In this document: piece by piece, positions 51,392 through 61,779 of the stretch | How the letters are laid out: every line of letters starts with the position of its first letter | Numbering within the stretch: the stretch's first letter is position 1 | Source: CAIYZT01 sp947461435 | GTDB taxonomy: Bacteria; Pseudomonadota; Alphaproteobacteria; Rhodobacterales; Rhodobacteraceae | Direction: 5' to 3' | DNA: 64,000 bases | Assembly: GCA_965284435.1 (NCBI GenBank) | Contig: OZ260083.1 | Location: 2,170,001 to 2,234,000, forward strand | Translations under genes and position numbers: made by a program | Notes under the pieces: model-generated | What the model was told of the DNA's origin: nothing | The model's input: the letters and a program-made list of their open reading frames with translations, nothing else | The model's database searches: none

Positions 51392-53575
51392 ATGGACGAC
51401 AACGCGTTTTTCCTGGACGAAAGCACGGCACGGGCGATCGTTGAAGGGCGGCACGGCGATCCTTTCGCTGTCTTGGGCCCTCATAAATGGGGGAAAATGC
51501 ATGTTGTGACGGTATTTGCACCCGGGGCGGAATCTGTGTCGGTGATTGCGGGGCGATCCGAGATTGCGGCGCGGGCCTATCCGGGATGTGAGGGGCTGTT
51601 TGAGGCCGTTATGCCCAAAAAATCCAGCTATCGGCTGAAGGCCAAGGGGCATGGCGCAGAGTGGGTTTGGGAAGATGCCTTTCGGTTCGGGCCGGTTATG
51701 GGCGAGATGGACGAGTATCTTCTGGGGGAAGGCACGCATCAACGGATTTGGCAGGTTCTGGGTGCGCATGTTCTGACCCACGAAGGGATGGAGGGCACGC
51801 ATTTCGCGGTTTGGGCCCCCAATGCCAGCCGCGTTTCCGTCGTCGGGGATTTCAACATCTGGGACGGTCGGCGCCATCCCATGCGCCGGCGCGGGGCCAC
51901 AGGGGTGTGGGAAACCTTCATTCCGGAGGTGGGCGAAGGTCTGGCTTACAAGTACGAAATTCGCGCGGCCGATGGAACGGTTTTGCCGCTGAAGGCAGAT
52001 CCTGTTGGCTTTGGCAGCGAGCATGCGCCAGCCAACGCCTCGGTGGTGCGCGATATCCGGGGCGCGCGGTGGCACGATTCTGAGTGGATGGCCACGCGGG
52101 GCAGCGTGCAAAATGTCGATGCGCCGATGTCGATCTATGAGGTGCATCTGGGGTCTTGGGCCCGCGAAGAAGGCAATCGCATGCTGTCGTACAGCGAGCT
52201 TGCCGATCGGCTGGTCAGCTATGTTGCCGATATGGGATTTACCCATATCGAAATGATGCCGATTTCCGAATTTCCCTTTGATGGATCTTGGGGCTATCAG
52301 CCTGTGGGCCTGTTTGCCCCCACCATTCGCCACGGACGGCCAGAAGAGTTTCGTGCCTTGGTTGATGCGGCGCATGCGGCGGGATTGGGCGTGATCCTTG
52401 ACTGGGTACCGGGGCATTTTCCAACCGATGCCCATGGGCTGGGCCGATTTGATGGCACGCCCTTGTATGAACATGCCGATCCCAAGGAAGGGTTTCATCA
52501 AGACTGGAATACGCTGATCTACAACTATGGCCGGGTTGAGGTGTCAAACTATTTGACCTCTAATGCGCTGTATTGGTTGGAGGAATATCATCTAGATGGT
52601 CTGCGTGTCGATGCTGTGGCCTCGATGCTGTACCGCGATTATTCACGCGCGGCCGGGCAATGGGTGCCCAACAAGGATGGCGGGCGCGAGAATTACGAAG
52701 CGATTGCCCTGCTGAAGCGGGTCAATGTGGCCACCTATGGTGCCTGCCCGGGGATCATCACCGCAGCCGAGGAAAGCACGGCCTTTCCGGGCGTGTCGCG
52801 CCCGGTGGATGTGGGCGGTTTGGGATTTGGGTTCAAATGGAACATGGGGTGGATGAACGACACGCTGTCCTACATGCAAAAGGACCCGATCTATCGCAAG
52901 CATCACCATCATCAAATGACCTTTGCGCTGCATTATGCGTGGTCTGAAAACTATATTCTGCCGCTAAGCCATGATGAAGTCGTGCATGGCAAAGGGTCGA
53001 TGATTGAAAAGATGCCGGGGACTTGGCCCGAAAAATTTGCGAATTTGCGGGCCTATTATGCCTTCATGTGGGCGCATCCGGGCAAGAAGCTGTTGTTCAT
53101 GGGGTTGGAGTTTGGGCAGGCCACCGAGTGGAACCACGCCAAATCGCTGGATTGGCACCTGCTGGACCAACCCTTGCACCGCGGTGTCAAGGTTTTGGTG
53201 CGTGATCTGAACCGGCTTTATCGCAACACGCCCGCCCTGTACCTGCACGACAGCCGCCCTGAGGGGTTTGAATGGCTGGACTCGAACGATGCCGACGCCT
53301 CGGTTTACAGCTGGATACGGCGGGGGGGGCCGCGCGATCCGATGGTGGTGGTTGCGGTCAACATGACGCCGGTTGAACGGCGGTACAGAATTGGCCTGCC
53401 GGGTGCGGGGCAATGGGATGAAGTGTTGAACAGTGATGCGGAATCTTATGGGGGAGGGAACCGGGGGAATATGGGGGGCGCCGTGGCTGAAGCGGTGCCG
53501 CATCAAGGCCAGGCTTTTTCGGCCATGATCACCCTGCCGCCCTTGGCCGCCGTCTGGTTTCGTCAGGGAAAGTAA
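51392..53575 (+). CDS. glgB: 1,4-alpha-glucan branching enzyme
   Basis: GlgB (727 residues, GH13) introduces alpha-1,6 branches. An N-terminal domain (about 1-110) is followed by a CBM48 domain (GTHFAVWAPNASRVSVVGDFN), then the (beta/alpha)8 barrel. The nucleophile is D407 in DGLRVDAVASMLY, the acid is about E460 in TAAEEST, and SHDEVVHGKGSM holds the third carboxylate. Length is typical of GlgB. It works with glgA and glgC downstream. Confidence 0.96.
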   Translation: MDDNAFFLDESTARAIVEGRHGDPFAVLGPHKWGKMHVVTVFAPGAESVSVIAGRSEIAARAYPGCEGLFEAVMPKKSSYRLKAKGHGAEWVWEDAFRFGPVMGEMDEYLLGEGTHQRIWQVLGAHVLTHEGMEGTHFAVWAPNASRVSVVGDFNIWDGRRHPMRRRGATGVWETFIPEVGEGLAYKYEIRAADGTVLPLKADPVGFGSEHAPANASVVRDIRGARWHDSEWMATRGSVQNVDAPMSIYEVHLGSWAREEGNRMLSYSELADRLVSYVADMGFTHIEMMPISEFPFDGSWGYQPVGLFAPTIRHGRPEEFRALVDAAHAAGLGVILDWVPGHFPTDAHGLGRFDGTPLYEHADPKEGFHQDWNTLIYNYGRVEVSNYLTSNALYWLEEYHLDGLRVDAVASMLYRDYSRAAGQWVPNKDGGRENYEAIALLKRVNVATYGACPGIITAAEESTAFPGVSRPVDVGGLGFGFKWNMGWMNDTLSYMQKDPIYRKHHHHQMTFALHYAWSENYILPLSHDEVVHGKGSMIEKMPGTWPEKFANLRAYYAFMWAHPGKKLLFMGLEFGQATEWNHAKSLDWHLLDQPLHRGVKVLVRDLNRLYRNTPALYLHDSRPEGFEWLDSNDADASVYSWIRRGGPRDPMVVVAVNMTPVERRYRIGLPGAGQWDEVLNSDAESYGGGNRGNMGGAVAEAVPHQGQAFSAMITLPPLAAVWFRQGK

Positions 53576-53604
53576 CGGCGGGCAATCCGCGTGAGGGAGG
53601 GACC

Positions 53605-54876
53605 ATGCAACCAAGACCCAATCAACGCCTATCATCGCAGGCAATGGCCTTTGTGCTTGCCGGCGGGCGGGGAAGCCGCCTGAAGGAATTGACCAACACC
53701 CGGGCCAAGCCTGCGGTGTATTTTGGGGGCAAGACCCGGATCATCGACTTTGCCCTGTCAAACGCCCTGAATTCTGGCATTCGCAAGATGGCGATTGCCA
53801 CCCAGTACAAGGCCCACAGCTTGATCCGCCACATGCAGCGCGGGTGGGGGTTCTTCCGGGCGGAGCGGAACGAATACCTTGATATCCTGCCGGCAAGCCA
53901 GCGCGTGGACGAAAACAAATGGTATCTTGGAACGGCCGATGCCGTGACCCAAAACATTGATATCGTTGATTCTTATGGTGTGAAATACATCATCGTTCTG
54001 GCCGGTGACCATATTTACAAGATGGATTACGAGATCATGCTGCAACAGCATGTGGAATCGGGCGCGGATGTGACCATCGGTTGTTTGACGGTGCCGCGCG
54101 CCGAGGCCAGCGCCTTTGGCGTGATGGATGTGGATGCCCAAGGGCGCATCATATCCTTTATGGAAAAGCCCAAGAACCCCCCTGGCATGCCCGGGGATCC
54201 CGATCATACACTCGCCTCGATGGGGATTTATGTGTTCGATTGGACCTTCCTGCGCGAGTTGTTGATCGCCGATATGGACGACCCCAATTCCAGCCATGAT
54301 TTCGGCAATGATCTGATTCCGGATATCGTGAAGAACGGCAAGGCAGTTGCCCATCAATTCGCCAAAAGCTGCGTGAAAAGCGGGCTGGAGGATGAACCTT
54401 ATTGGCGCGACGTTGGAACCATCGATGCGTTTTGGCAGGCCAATATCGACCTGACGGATTTTGTGCCGAAGCTGGATATCTATGACAATACATGGCCCAT
54501 CTGGACCTACGCCGAGATTTTGCCGCCGGCCAAGTTCATCCATAACGAAGAGGGGCGGCGCGGGACTGCTGTGTCATCTTTGGTTTCGGGTGATTGCATC
54601 GTCTCCGGCTCTGAGGTCAGCAATTCGCTGCTGTTTACCGGGGTGCGCACGCACAGCTATTCCAAGTTGGAATATGCCGTTGTGCTGCCGCAGGTCGTGG
54701 TCAACCGCCGCGCCGAACTGAAGAATTGTGTCATCGACCGCGGGGTGATCATTCCCGAGGGTCTTGTGGTTGGGCAGGATCCGGACGAAGATTCCAAGTG
54801 GTTCCGCCGCACGGACTCTGGCATTGTTCTGGTGACGCAAGACATGATCGACATATGGTCGCGCGCAAAATCATAG
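53605..54876 (+). CDS. glgC: Glucose-1-phosphate adenylyltransferase
   Basis: GlgC (423 residues) makes ADP-glucose from ATP and glucose-1-phosphate, the control step of glycogen synthesis. The nucleotidyltransferase loop is AGGRGSRLKELTNTRAKPAV, followed by GTADAVTQN (substrate loop) and GDHIYKMDY. The C-terminal left-handed beta-helix starts near residue 300. Bacterial GlgC enzymes are allosterically regulated by sugar phosphates. ATG 53605 lies 29 bp after glgB, with GAGGGAGG upstream. Confidence 0.97.
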   Translation: MQPRPNQRLSSQAMAFVLAGGRGSRLKELTNTRAKPAVYFGGKTRIIDFALSNALNSGIRKMAIATQYKAHSLIRHMQRGWGFFRAERNEYLDILPASQRVDENKWYLGTADAVTQNIDIVDSYGVKYIIVLAGDHIYKMDYEIMLQQHVESGADVTIGCLTVPRAEASAFGVMDVDAQGRIISFMEKPKNPPGMPGDPDHTLASMGIYVFDWTFLRELLIADMDDPNSSHDFGNDLIPDIVKNGKAVAHQFAKSCVKSGLEDEPYWRDVGTIDAFWQANIDLTDFVPKLDIYDNTWPIWTYAEILPPAKFIHNEEGRRGTAVSSLVSGDCIVSGSEVSNSLLFTGVRTHSYSKLEYAVVLPQVVVNRRAELKNCVIDRGVIIPEGLVVGQDPDEDSKWFRRTDSGIVLVTQDMIDIWSRAKS

Positions 54877-54978
54877 CAGATTTCGGCCGCGGTCAAAGGC
54901 TGCGGCCGATCCGCCCCAGCGCGCGGATGACGCCAAGACAAGGGCCAATGTGACGGCCGGGACAAAGGGACATGTCGC

Positions 54979-56400
54979 ATGGGCAAAGTGCTTTCAGTTG
55001 CTTCGGAATGTGTGCCGCTGGTGAAAACCGGCGGCCTGGCGGATGTGGTGGGGGCCTTGCCGGCGGCGCTTGCGGCTGTGGGTTGGGAGATGCGTGTGAT
55101 CCTTCCGGCCTATCGGGCGCTGCGCGGGCATTTGGCGCAGATGGCCGAAGTTTGGGACGAGCCGGATCTGTTTGGCGGCGCCGGCCAGGTGTTTTTTGGC
55201 AAGGTTCAAGGACTGGACCTGTACCTTCTGGACGCCCCGCATCTTTACGACCGCGAGGGCGGGCCCTATTCGGCGCAGGGGCGCGACTTTGCCGACAATG
55301 CCCAAAGATTTGCGGCGCTTTCCTGGGTTGCGGCGCGGATGGCGCGGCAGGGATGCGAAGGGTGGAAGCCTGATATCTTGCACGCGCATGATTGGCAGGC
55401 CGGTTTTGCACCGGCCTATTTGGCCTATGGTGGGTCGGGGGGCGTTGGAACGGTTCTGACGGTGCATAATATTGCATTTCAAGGCTGGGCCCCGGCGGCG
55501 CAAATGGGCGAATTGCGATTGCCGGTCAGCGAGTTTCATCCGGGCGCTTTGGAATATTTCGGGGGCCTGTCCAGCCTGAAGGCGGGACTGGTCACGGCCG
55601 AGAAAATAACAACTGTATCAGAGACTTATGCGCTAGAGCTGATGCGGCCGGAATTTGGCATGGGCCTGCAGGGCGTGATTGCGGCGCGCGGCAGTGACGT
55701 GAGCGGAATTTTGAATGGTGTCGATGCAGATGTCTGGTCGCCCGAGGCCGAACCCACGCCCTATTCGGTAAAATCCATGAAGGGCAAGGCGGCCGCTCGC
55801 GCCGCGCTGACCGCAGATCTGGGTTTGGTCGTGCCCGGCCCCTTGGCCATTCTGGTCAGCCGTTTGACCGAACAAAAGGGCATCGATCTGGTGGCGCAGG
55901 TGCTGCCGGATTTCATCGCAGCCGGGGGCGGATTGGCGGTGCTTGGCACGGGGGATCCCGCCTTGGAAGAGGCGATGCGGGCCATGGCTGCGCGCTTTCC
56001 GGAACGTGTGTCGGTGCAGATCGGATATGATGAGGTCTATTCGCACCGCTTGTTTGCGGGCGGCGATGCTGTGCTGGTGCCCAGCCGATTTGAACCCTGC
56101 GGACTGACGCAAATGTATGGTTTGCGCTATGGCACGGTGCCTGTTGTCTCGGCCGTGGGGGGGCTGGCGGATACGGTGATCAATGCCTCTGCGGCGGCTA
56201 TGGCGGTTGGGGTGGCGACCGGGATCGTCTTTCATCCGGTGGATGCGCTGTCGTTCCGGCTGGCCCTGCGCAAGTTGACAGATCTGTATTCGGATGGCGC
56301 AAACTGGACAAGCGTACAAAAGAACGCCATGCGTCAGCCCGTGGGATGGGAAGCCTCCGCGAAAGCTTACGGCGCGCTTTATGCGGGGCTGTCTAAATGA
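54979..56400 (+). CDS. glgA: Glycogen synthase (ADP-glucose)
   Basis: GlgA (473 residues, GT5) transfers glucose from ADP-glucose to glycogen chains. The N-terminal KTGGLADVVGALP (K16) binds ADP-glucose, with HDWQAGFAPAYL and the C-domain loop RFEPCGLTQMYGLRYGTVPVV. Length and motifs are normal. It overlaps glgX by 4 bp and follows glgC after 102 bp. Confidence 0.97.
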   Translation: MGKVLSVASECVPLVKTGGLADVVGALPAALAAVGWEMRVILPAYRALRGHLAQMAEVWDEPDLFGGAGQVFFGKVQGLDLYLLDAPHLYDREGGPYSAQGRDFADNAQRFAALSWVAARMARQGCEGWKPDILHAHDWQAGFAPAYLAYGGSGGVGTVLTVHNIAFQGWAPAAQMGELRLPVSEFHPGALEYFGGLSSLKAGLVTAEKITTVSETYALELMRPEFGMGLQGVIAARGSDVSGILNGVDADVWSPEAEPTPYSVKSMKGKAAARAALTADLGLVVPGPLAILVSRLTEQKGIDLVAQVLPDFIAAGGGLAVLGTGDPALEEAMRAMAARFPERVSVQIGYDEVYSHRLFAGGDAVLVPSRFEPCGLTQMYGLRYGTVPVVSAVGGLADTVINASAAAMAVGVATGIVFHPVDALSFRLALRKLTDLYSDGANWTSVQKNAMRQPVGWEASAKAYGALYAGLSK

Positions 56401-58475
56401 GCACAGATTTTTGGCACGCAAGCCGCGGTCTGCCGTGGCCCCTTGGTGCAACGATAGCCGCGCAAGGTGTTAATTTTGCGGTGTTTTCAGCCCATGCCAC
56501 AGCCATGGATCTTTGTCTTTTCTCGCCCGATGGGCGGCGCGAGCTGGCCCGAATCCCCTTTGCGGATCGACAGGATGATATCTGGCACCTGCATGTGACG
56601 GGCCTTATAGCCGGGCAGCTATATGGCTTTCGGGCCCATGGCCCCTACCGTCCGGCCGAGGGGCACAGGTTCAATCCCAACAAGATGGTGCTGGACCCCT
56701 ATGGCAAGGGGCTTTCGGGGCGGCTGCGCTGGTCGGATGCCTTGATGGGCTACAGGGTGGGCAGCGCAAAGGGGGATTTGTCCTTTGATCTGCGCGACAA
56801 TGCCTTTGCCATGCCAAAATCGGTAGTGGTCGAGGGGCGTTTTGACTGGGACGGCGACAGCCCCCCCCTGACAGCGATGAGCGATACGGTGATCTACGAG
56901 GCGCATGTCAAAGGTTTGACGCGCTTGCATCCGGACATTCCCGAAAAGATGCGCGGAACCTATGCTGGTCTGGGTCATCCGGCGATGATCGGGCATTTGC
57001 AGTCTTTGGGCGTAACGGCGGTTGAACTGCTGCCGATCCATGCGTTTTTTGACGATCGCTTTTTGGTGGCCAAGGGATTGCGGAACTATTGGGGATATAA
57101 CTCCATCGGGTTTTTTACACCGGAACCGCGATATGGCACCCTTGTTCAGTTCAAGACGGCGGTCAAAGCGCTGCACAAGGCCGGAATAGAGGTGATTTTG
57201 GATGTGGTGTACAACCACACGGGCGAGGCCGACCAATGGGGGCCAACGCTGTGCCACCGCGGGTTGGACAATGCCAGCTATTATCGGTTGACCGAGGGCG
57301 GCCGATTTTATGCCAACGATGCGGGAACGGGAAATACCCTGAACCTGACGCAAGCCCCCGTCTTGCGGATGGTCATGGATTCGTTGCGGTATTGGGTGGA
57401 GGAGTGCCACGTTGACGGGTTCCGATTTGATCTGGCAACCGTTTTGGGGCGTGAGGCGCACGGTTTTGATCCGGGGGCGGGATTTTTTGATGCGGTTCGG
57501 CAAGATCCGGTTCTTGCCCGCGTGAAACTGATCGCAGAGCCTTGGGATATCGGGCCCGGCGGCTATCAGCTTGGCGGCTATCCCGCGCCCTTTGCCGAAT
57601 GGAACGACAAGTTTCGCGATGGCGTGCGGCGGTTCTGGAAAGGCGATCCGGGGCAGGCGCCCGAGCTGGCGCGCCGTCTGCTGGGATCGGCCGAAAAATT
57701 TGACCATTCGCGCCGACCGGCGATATCGTCGATCAACTATATCGCGGCACATGACGGCTTTACCTTGCACGATGTTGTGACCTTTACGGTCAAGCGCAAC
57801 TTCGCCAATGGCGAAGAAAACCGTGACGGGCACGACGACAACCATTCTGACAATCTGGGCGCCGAAGGACCGAACGCCGATGTGGCGATCACAGCGGCCC
57901 GGGCACAGCGCAAACGGAACCTATTGGCGACGTTGCTGCTGTCGCAAGGCACACCGATGGTTCTGGCCGGGGATGAGATCGGCCACAGCCAAGGCGGAAA
58001 CAACAACGCCTATGCGCAAGACAACGAGACATCGTGGATAGGTTGGGCCGACAAGGACGACGCGTTGCACAGCTTTGTTTCACAGCTTTTGGCTCTGCGC
58101 CGAGGCCACCGTGTATTGCGCCAAACCCGGTTTTTACACGGGCGAACCCGCGCCGATGGGCACCGCGACGTCATCTGGCGAAGGCCGGACGGCGCAGAGC
58201 CGACATCGGGTGATTGGCACGATTCCGGTTTTCGCTGTATCGGGGTGGAACTGCGGATGGCCGCTGAGGGGCAGGAGGCGGATGATATTTTGTATATTGT
58301 GATCAACGGGGGGGTGGCGCAGCCGCTGACCTTGCCCGGCACTGTGGATCGGTGGCACTGCGTTCTGGACACGGCGCGTCCCGGGCTTGCAGCCGCAGTG
58401 CCGGACAACTTTTATGATCTGGCGGGCCAGTCCGTCGTTGTTTTCAGTCCCCATTTGGAAAGGTCAGAGCCATGA
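56397..58475 (+). CDS. glgX: Glycogen debranching enzyme
   Basis: GlgX (692 residues, GH13_11) hydrolyses alpha-1,6 branches left by phosphorylase. It has an N-terminal CBM48, then the barrel with DVVYNHTGEADQWGPT and the nucleophile D345 in VDGFRFDLATVLGRE. The acid is E381 in KLIAEPWDIGPGGYQLG, and INYIAAHDGFTLHDVVT gives the third carboxylate. It overlaps both glgA and pgm by 4 bp, so the three are translationally coupled. Having both glgP and glgX suggests active glycogen turnover. Confidence 0.96.
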   Translation: MSTDFWHASRGLPWPLGATIAAQGVNFAVFSAHATAMDLCLFSPDGRRELARIPFADRQDDIWHLHVTGLIAGQLYGFRAHGPYRPAEGHRFNPNKMVLDPYGKGLSGRLRWSDALMGYRVGSAKGDLSFDLRDNAFAMPKSVVVEGRFDWDGDSPPLTAMSDTVIYEAHVKGLTRLHPDIPEKMRGTYAGLGHPAMIGHLQSLGVTAVELLPIHAFFDDRFLVAKGLRNYWGYNSIGFFTPEPRYGTLVQFKTAVKALHKAGIEVILDVVYNHTGEADQWGPTLCHRGLDNASYYRLTEGGRFYANDAGTGNTLNLTQAPVLRMVMDSLRYWVEECHVDGFRFDLATVLGREAHGFDPGAGFFDAVRQDPVLARVKLIAEPWDIGPGGYQLGGYPAPFAEWNDKFRDGVRRFWKGDPGQAPELARRLLGSAEKFDHSRRPAISSINYIAAHDGFTLHDVVTFTVKRNFANGEENRDGHDDNHSDNLGAEGPNADVAITAARAQRKRNLLATLLLSQGTPMVLAGDEIGHSQGGNNNAYAQDNETSWIGWADKDDALHSFVSQLLALRRGHRVLRQTRFLHGRTRADGHRDVIWRRPDGAEPTSGDWHDSGFRCIGVELRMAAEGQEADDILYIVINGGVAQPLTLPGTVDRWHCVLDTARPGLAAAVPDNFYDLAGQSVVVFSPHLERSEP

Positions 58476-60100
58476 CAATCCGCACGATTCAGACGGCAGC
58501 GATCCCCGGCCAAAAGCCCGGGACCAGCGGCCTGCGCAAAAAGACAGCCGTTTTCATGGGGCATCATTACCTTGAGAATTTCATTCAAGCGATTTTCGAT
58601 AGCGTCGGGGCCAAGGGAAAGACGTTTGTTCTGGGCGGCGATGGCCGGTATTTCAACGCTGAAGCCGCGCAAGTGATCTTGCGCATGGCGGCGGCCAATG
58701 GCGCGGCGCGGGTGATCGTGGGGCAGGGGGCGCTGCTGTCGACCCCGGCGGCCAGCCATTTGATCCGTCGGCATCAGACCGATGGCGGCATCATCATGTC
58801 TGCAAGCCACAATCCCGGCGGTCCGACCGAAGATTTCGGAGTGAAGTTCAACATGCCCAATGGCGGACCCGCGCCAGAGGCGGTGACGGAAGACATGTAC
58901 ATTCGTACAACCCAGATGACCCAGTACCAAATCGTGGACGCCCAAGATGTGCCGTTAGACAAATTGGGCCTGAATGACCTTGCCGGCATGGTGGTGGAGG
59001 TGGTGGATCCTGTTGCCGATTACGCGGTCTTGATGGAGCAATTGTTCGATTTTGCCGCCATTCGCGCCATGTTTGCGGGTGGGTTTCGGATGCGTATGGA
59101 CAGCATGTGCGCCATAACCGGACCCTATGCCGTGGAAATATTGGAAAAACGTTTGGGCGCGCCGGCGGGAACGGTGATCAATGGCACGCCGTTGCCAGAT
59201 TTTGGCGGGCTGCATCCGGACCCAAATCCGACATGGGCCAAACCCTTGATGGACGAGATGTTCAGCCAAAGCGCGCCTGATTTTGGGGCGGCCTCGGATG
59301 GCGACGGCGATCGGAACATGGTTGTTGGCCGCGGGATTTATGTCTCGCCGTCGGATTCCTTGGCGGTTTTGGCGGCAAATGCGCATCTGGCCCCGGGGTA
59401 CAAGGGGGGGCTGAAAGGGGTGGCGCGGTCGATGCCCACATCGGCGGCGGTGGACCGGGTCGCAAAGGCGCTTGGCATTGGGCATTACGAAACGCCAACG
59501 GGTTGGAAATTCTTTGGCAATCTGCTGGATGCCGGACTGGCCACGCTGTGCGGCGAAGAAAGCTTTGGCACAGGATCCGATCATGTGCGCGAAAAGGACG
59601 GGCTTTGGGCGATATTGCTTTGGCTGAACATTCTGGCCGTTCGAAAGCAGTCGGTGGCCGAGATTCTGGCGGAACATTTTGCCAAGTTTGGGCGCAATTA
59701 CTATTCGCGCCACGATTTTGACGCGATCGAAACGGCCAAGGCCGACGCGATGATGGCGGCCCTGCGGGGGCGACTTGCCGATTTGCCCGGTATGCGGCTG
59801 GAAGGGATGGAAATTGTCGCTGCGGATGATTTTTCCTATGCGGATCCGGTGGACGGATCGATCTCAACGGCGCAGGGCGTGCGCGTGATGTTCAAGGGCG
59901 GTTCGCGGTTTGTCATGCGCCTGTCAGGAACGGGAACCGAAGGGGCGACCCTGCGGCTGTACCTGGAGCGTTTTGTTGCCGGACCGGGCGATCTGGACCA
60001 TGATCCACAAGAGGCCTTGGCACCCATCATTCGCGCGGCGCATGTTTTGGCCGGCATCGAGGCCTTTACCGGGCGCCTGCGCCCTGATGTTGTGACCTGA
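58472..60100 (+). CDS. pgm: Alpha-D-glucose phosphate-specific phosphoglucomutase
   Basis: Pgm (542 residues) interconverts glucose-1-phosphate and glucose-6-phosphate, joining the glycogen operon to zwf and central metabolism. The phosphoserine is S112 in MSASHNPGGPTEDFGVKFN. The metal loop is DGDGDRNMV, the sugar-binding loop is CGEESFGTGSDHVREKDG, and the phosphate-binding RLSGTGTEG is near the end. ATG 58472 overlaps glgX by 4 bp. Last gene of the operon. Confidence 0.97.
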   Translation: MTIRTIQTAAIPGQKPGTSGLRKKTAVFMGHHYLENFIQAIFDSVGAKGKTFVLGGDGRYFNAEAAQVILRMAAANGAARVIVGQGALLSTPAASHLIRRHQTDGGIIMSASHNPGGPTEDFGVKFNMPNGGPAPEAVTEDMYIRTTQMTQYQIVDAQDVPLDKLGLNDLAGMVVEVVDPVADYAVLMEQLFDFAAIRAMFAGGFRMRMDSMCAITGPYAVEILEKRLGAPAGTVINGTPLPDFGGLHPDPNPTWAKPLMDEMFSQSAPDFGAASDGDGDRNMVVGRGIYVSPSDSLAVLAANAHLAPGYKGGLKGVARSMPTSAAVDRVAKALGIGHYETPTGWKFFGNLLDAGLATLCGEESFGTGSDHVREKDGLWAILLWLNILAVRKQSVAEILAEHFAKFGRNYYSRHDFDAIETAKADAMMAALRGRLADLPGMRLEGMEIVAADDFSYADPVDGSISTAQGVRVMFKGGSRFVMRLSGTGTEGATLRLYLERFVAGPGDLDHDPQEALAPIIRAAHVLAGIEAFTGRLRPDVVT

Positions 60101-60200
60101 GGGCGCGCCATCACGTCGCAATAAAGGCATCCGTGTCGATTTCCGCCCATCATGGCGTGGCGGCGCATGCAAACCTTTGGGAAAGCAAAAGGGGGCCGAC

Positions 60201-61739
60201 ATGGGTGAGACGCGGGCAATTCGGGGGGGACGGCACGCGCGCCAGGCCGCACGCACGGGCGGTGTCGGCGGAACGCCGGGGCGTCCCTATATCATGCGCA
60301 ACATTCCGACTTATGATGTGCTGTCAGAGGAAAACCTTTTGCGCATCGAGGCGGCGGCAGACCGCGTGCTGGCCGAGACGGGCATAGAGTTTCGCGACGA
60401 TCCGCAGGTTTTGGAGATGTGGCGGCAAGCCGGCGCAACCGTTCAGGGGCTGTTGGTCAAGTTTGAGCCGGGCATGCTGCGCGACATCTTGAAATCGGCC
60501 CCGGCGCAATTCACCCAGCATGCCCGCAATCCGGCCAATTCGGTGGAAATCGGCGGCAAGGCGGTGGTATTCTCGCCCGCCTATGGCAGCCCGTTTGTCA
60601 TGGATATTGACCGCGGACGCCGCTTTGGCACCATCGAGGATTTCCGCAACTTCATCAAACTGGCGCAATCCTCACCGAACTTTCACCACTCGGGCGGCAC
60701 GATTTGCGAGCCGACGGATGTGGCGGTGAACAAACGGCATCTGGACATGGTGATGAGCCATATCGAGCTGTCGGACCGCCCTTTCATGGGATCGGTGACC
60801 GCAGAGGAGCGCTCTGAGGACAGCATTCAGATGTGCCGGATCTTGTTCGGCGAATCCTTTGTTGACCAGAACTGCGTGATCTTGGGCAATGTGAACGTGA
60901 ACTCTCCGTTGGTTTGGGACGGAACGATGACCAAATCGCTGCGGGCCTATGCGCGGGCCAATCAGGCGGCGGTGGTGGTTCCGTTCATTCTGGGCGGGGC
61001 GATGGGCCCGGTGACGAATGCGGGGGGCATTGTGCAATCGCTGGCCGAGACGATGGCCGGCTGCGCCCTGACCCAATTGGAACGCAAGGGGGCGCCGGTG
61101 ATTTTTGGCAACTTCTTGTCCTCGATGAGCCTTCGGTCGGGAAGCCCAACCTTCGGCACGCCGGAACCTGCGATCGGATCGCAGGTTATCGGGCAATTGG
61201 CGCGGCGGCTGAACCTGCCGTTGCGCTGCTCTGGCAATTTCACCACGTCAAAGCTGCCGGATGGGCAGGCGATGATGGAAGGGACCATGTCGATGCTGGC
61301 CGCGGTGCATTGCGGGGCGAATTTCATATTGCATGCGGCCGGCTTTCTGGATGGGCTGCTCAGCATGTCATATGAAAAGTTCATGATGGATGCCGATCTG
61401 TGCGGCGCGCTGCATGCCTATCTGGATGGGGTGAAGATCGACGACGATCAACTGGCCGTTGACGCCTTTGCCGAGGTTGGTCCGGGAAACCATTTCTTTG
61501 GCTGTTCCCACACCATGGCCCATTACGAGACGGCGTTCTGGGACAGCGAATTGTCGGACAATGAGCCGTTTGAAAAATGGGAAGCGGCCGGATCAGACGA
61601 TGCCGCGACGCGCGCCAATAGATTGTGGAAAAAGCGTCTGGCCGAGTTTGAAGCCCCAGCCTTGGATGCCAGTGCGCGCGAGGAATTGCAGGAATTCGTG
61701 GTGCGCAAGAAGGCCGGGATGGCAGACGCCTGGTACTGA
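60201..61739 (+). CDS. Trimethylamine methyltransferase (MttB) family protein, non-pyrrolysine type
   Basis: This 512-residue protein belongs to the MttB superfamily. Members transfer a methyl group from quaternary or tertiary amines (or DMSP-like compounds) to a corrinoid protein. The N-terminus (RGGRHARQAARTGG) and the blocks FSPAYGSPFVMDIDRGRR, ILGNVNVNSPLVWDG, VVPFILGGAMGPVTNAGG and VGPGNHFFG fit the alphaproteobacterial subgroup. It is read without an internal TAG, so it is not the pyrrolysine-dependent methanogen type; glycine betaine, proline betaine or a similar substrate is plausible. ATG 60201 has GGGGG upstream. No corrinoid-protein gene is in the window. A strong terminator follows. 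Confidence 0.87.
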   Translation: MGETRAIRGGRHARQAARTGGVGGTPGRPYIMRNIPTYDVLSEENLLRIEAAADRVLAETGIEFRDDPQVLEMWRQAGATVQGLLVKFEPGMLRDILKSAPAQFTQHARNPANSVEIGGKAVVFSPAYGSPFVMDIDRGRRFGTIEDFRNFIKLAQSSPNFHHSGGTICEPTDVAVNKRHLDMVMSHIELSDRPFMGSVTAEERSEDSIQMCRILFGESFVDQNCVILGNVNVNSPLVWDGTMTKSLRAYARANQAAVVVPFILGGAMGPVTNAGGIVQSLAETMAGCALTQLERKGAPVIFGNFLSSMSLRSGSPTFGTPEPAIGSQVIGQLARRLNLPLRCSGNFTTSKLPDGQAMMEGTMSMLAAVHCGANFILHAAGFLDGLLSMSYEKFMMDADLCGALHAYLDGVKIDDDQLAVDAFAEVGPGNHFFGCSHTMAHYETAFWDSELSDNEPFEKWEAAGSDDAATRANRLWKKRLAEFEAPALDASAREELQEFVVRKKAGMADAWY

Positions 61740-61779
61740 TACGTCGGGTCTGGAGCGGCGGGAAAAGACAAACTCAAGG

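Noticed and set aside
56619..57845. A 408-codon minus-strand open frame opposite glgX
   Set aside because: It lies fully antisense to a clear GH13 enzyme; its composition is that of reversed coding DNA.
60201..61739. Pyrrolysine-containing trimethylamine methyltransferase
   Set aside because: The reading frame is complete without an in-frame TAG, so the methanogen-type readthrough is not present.
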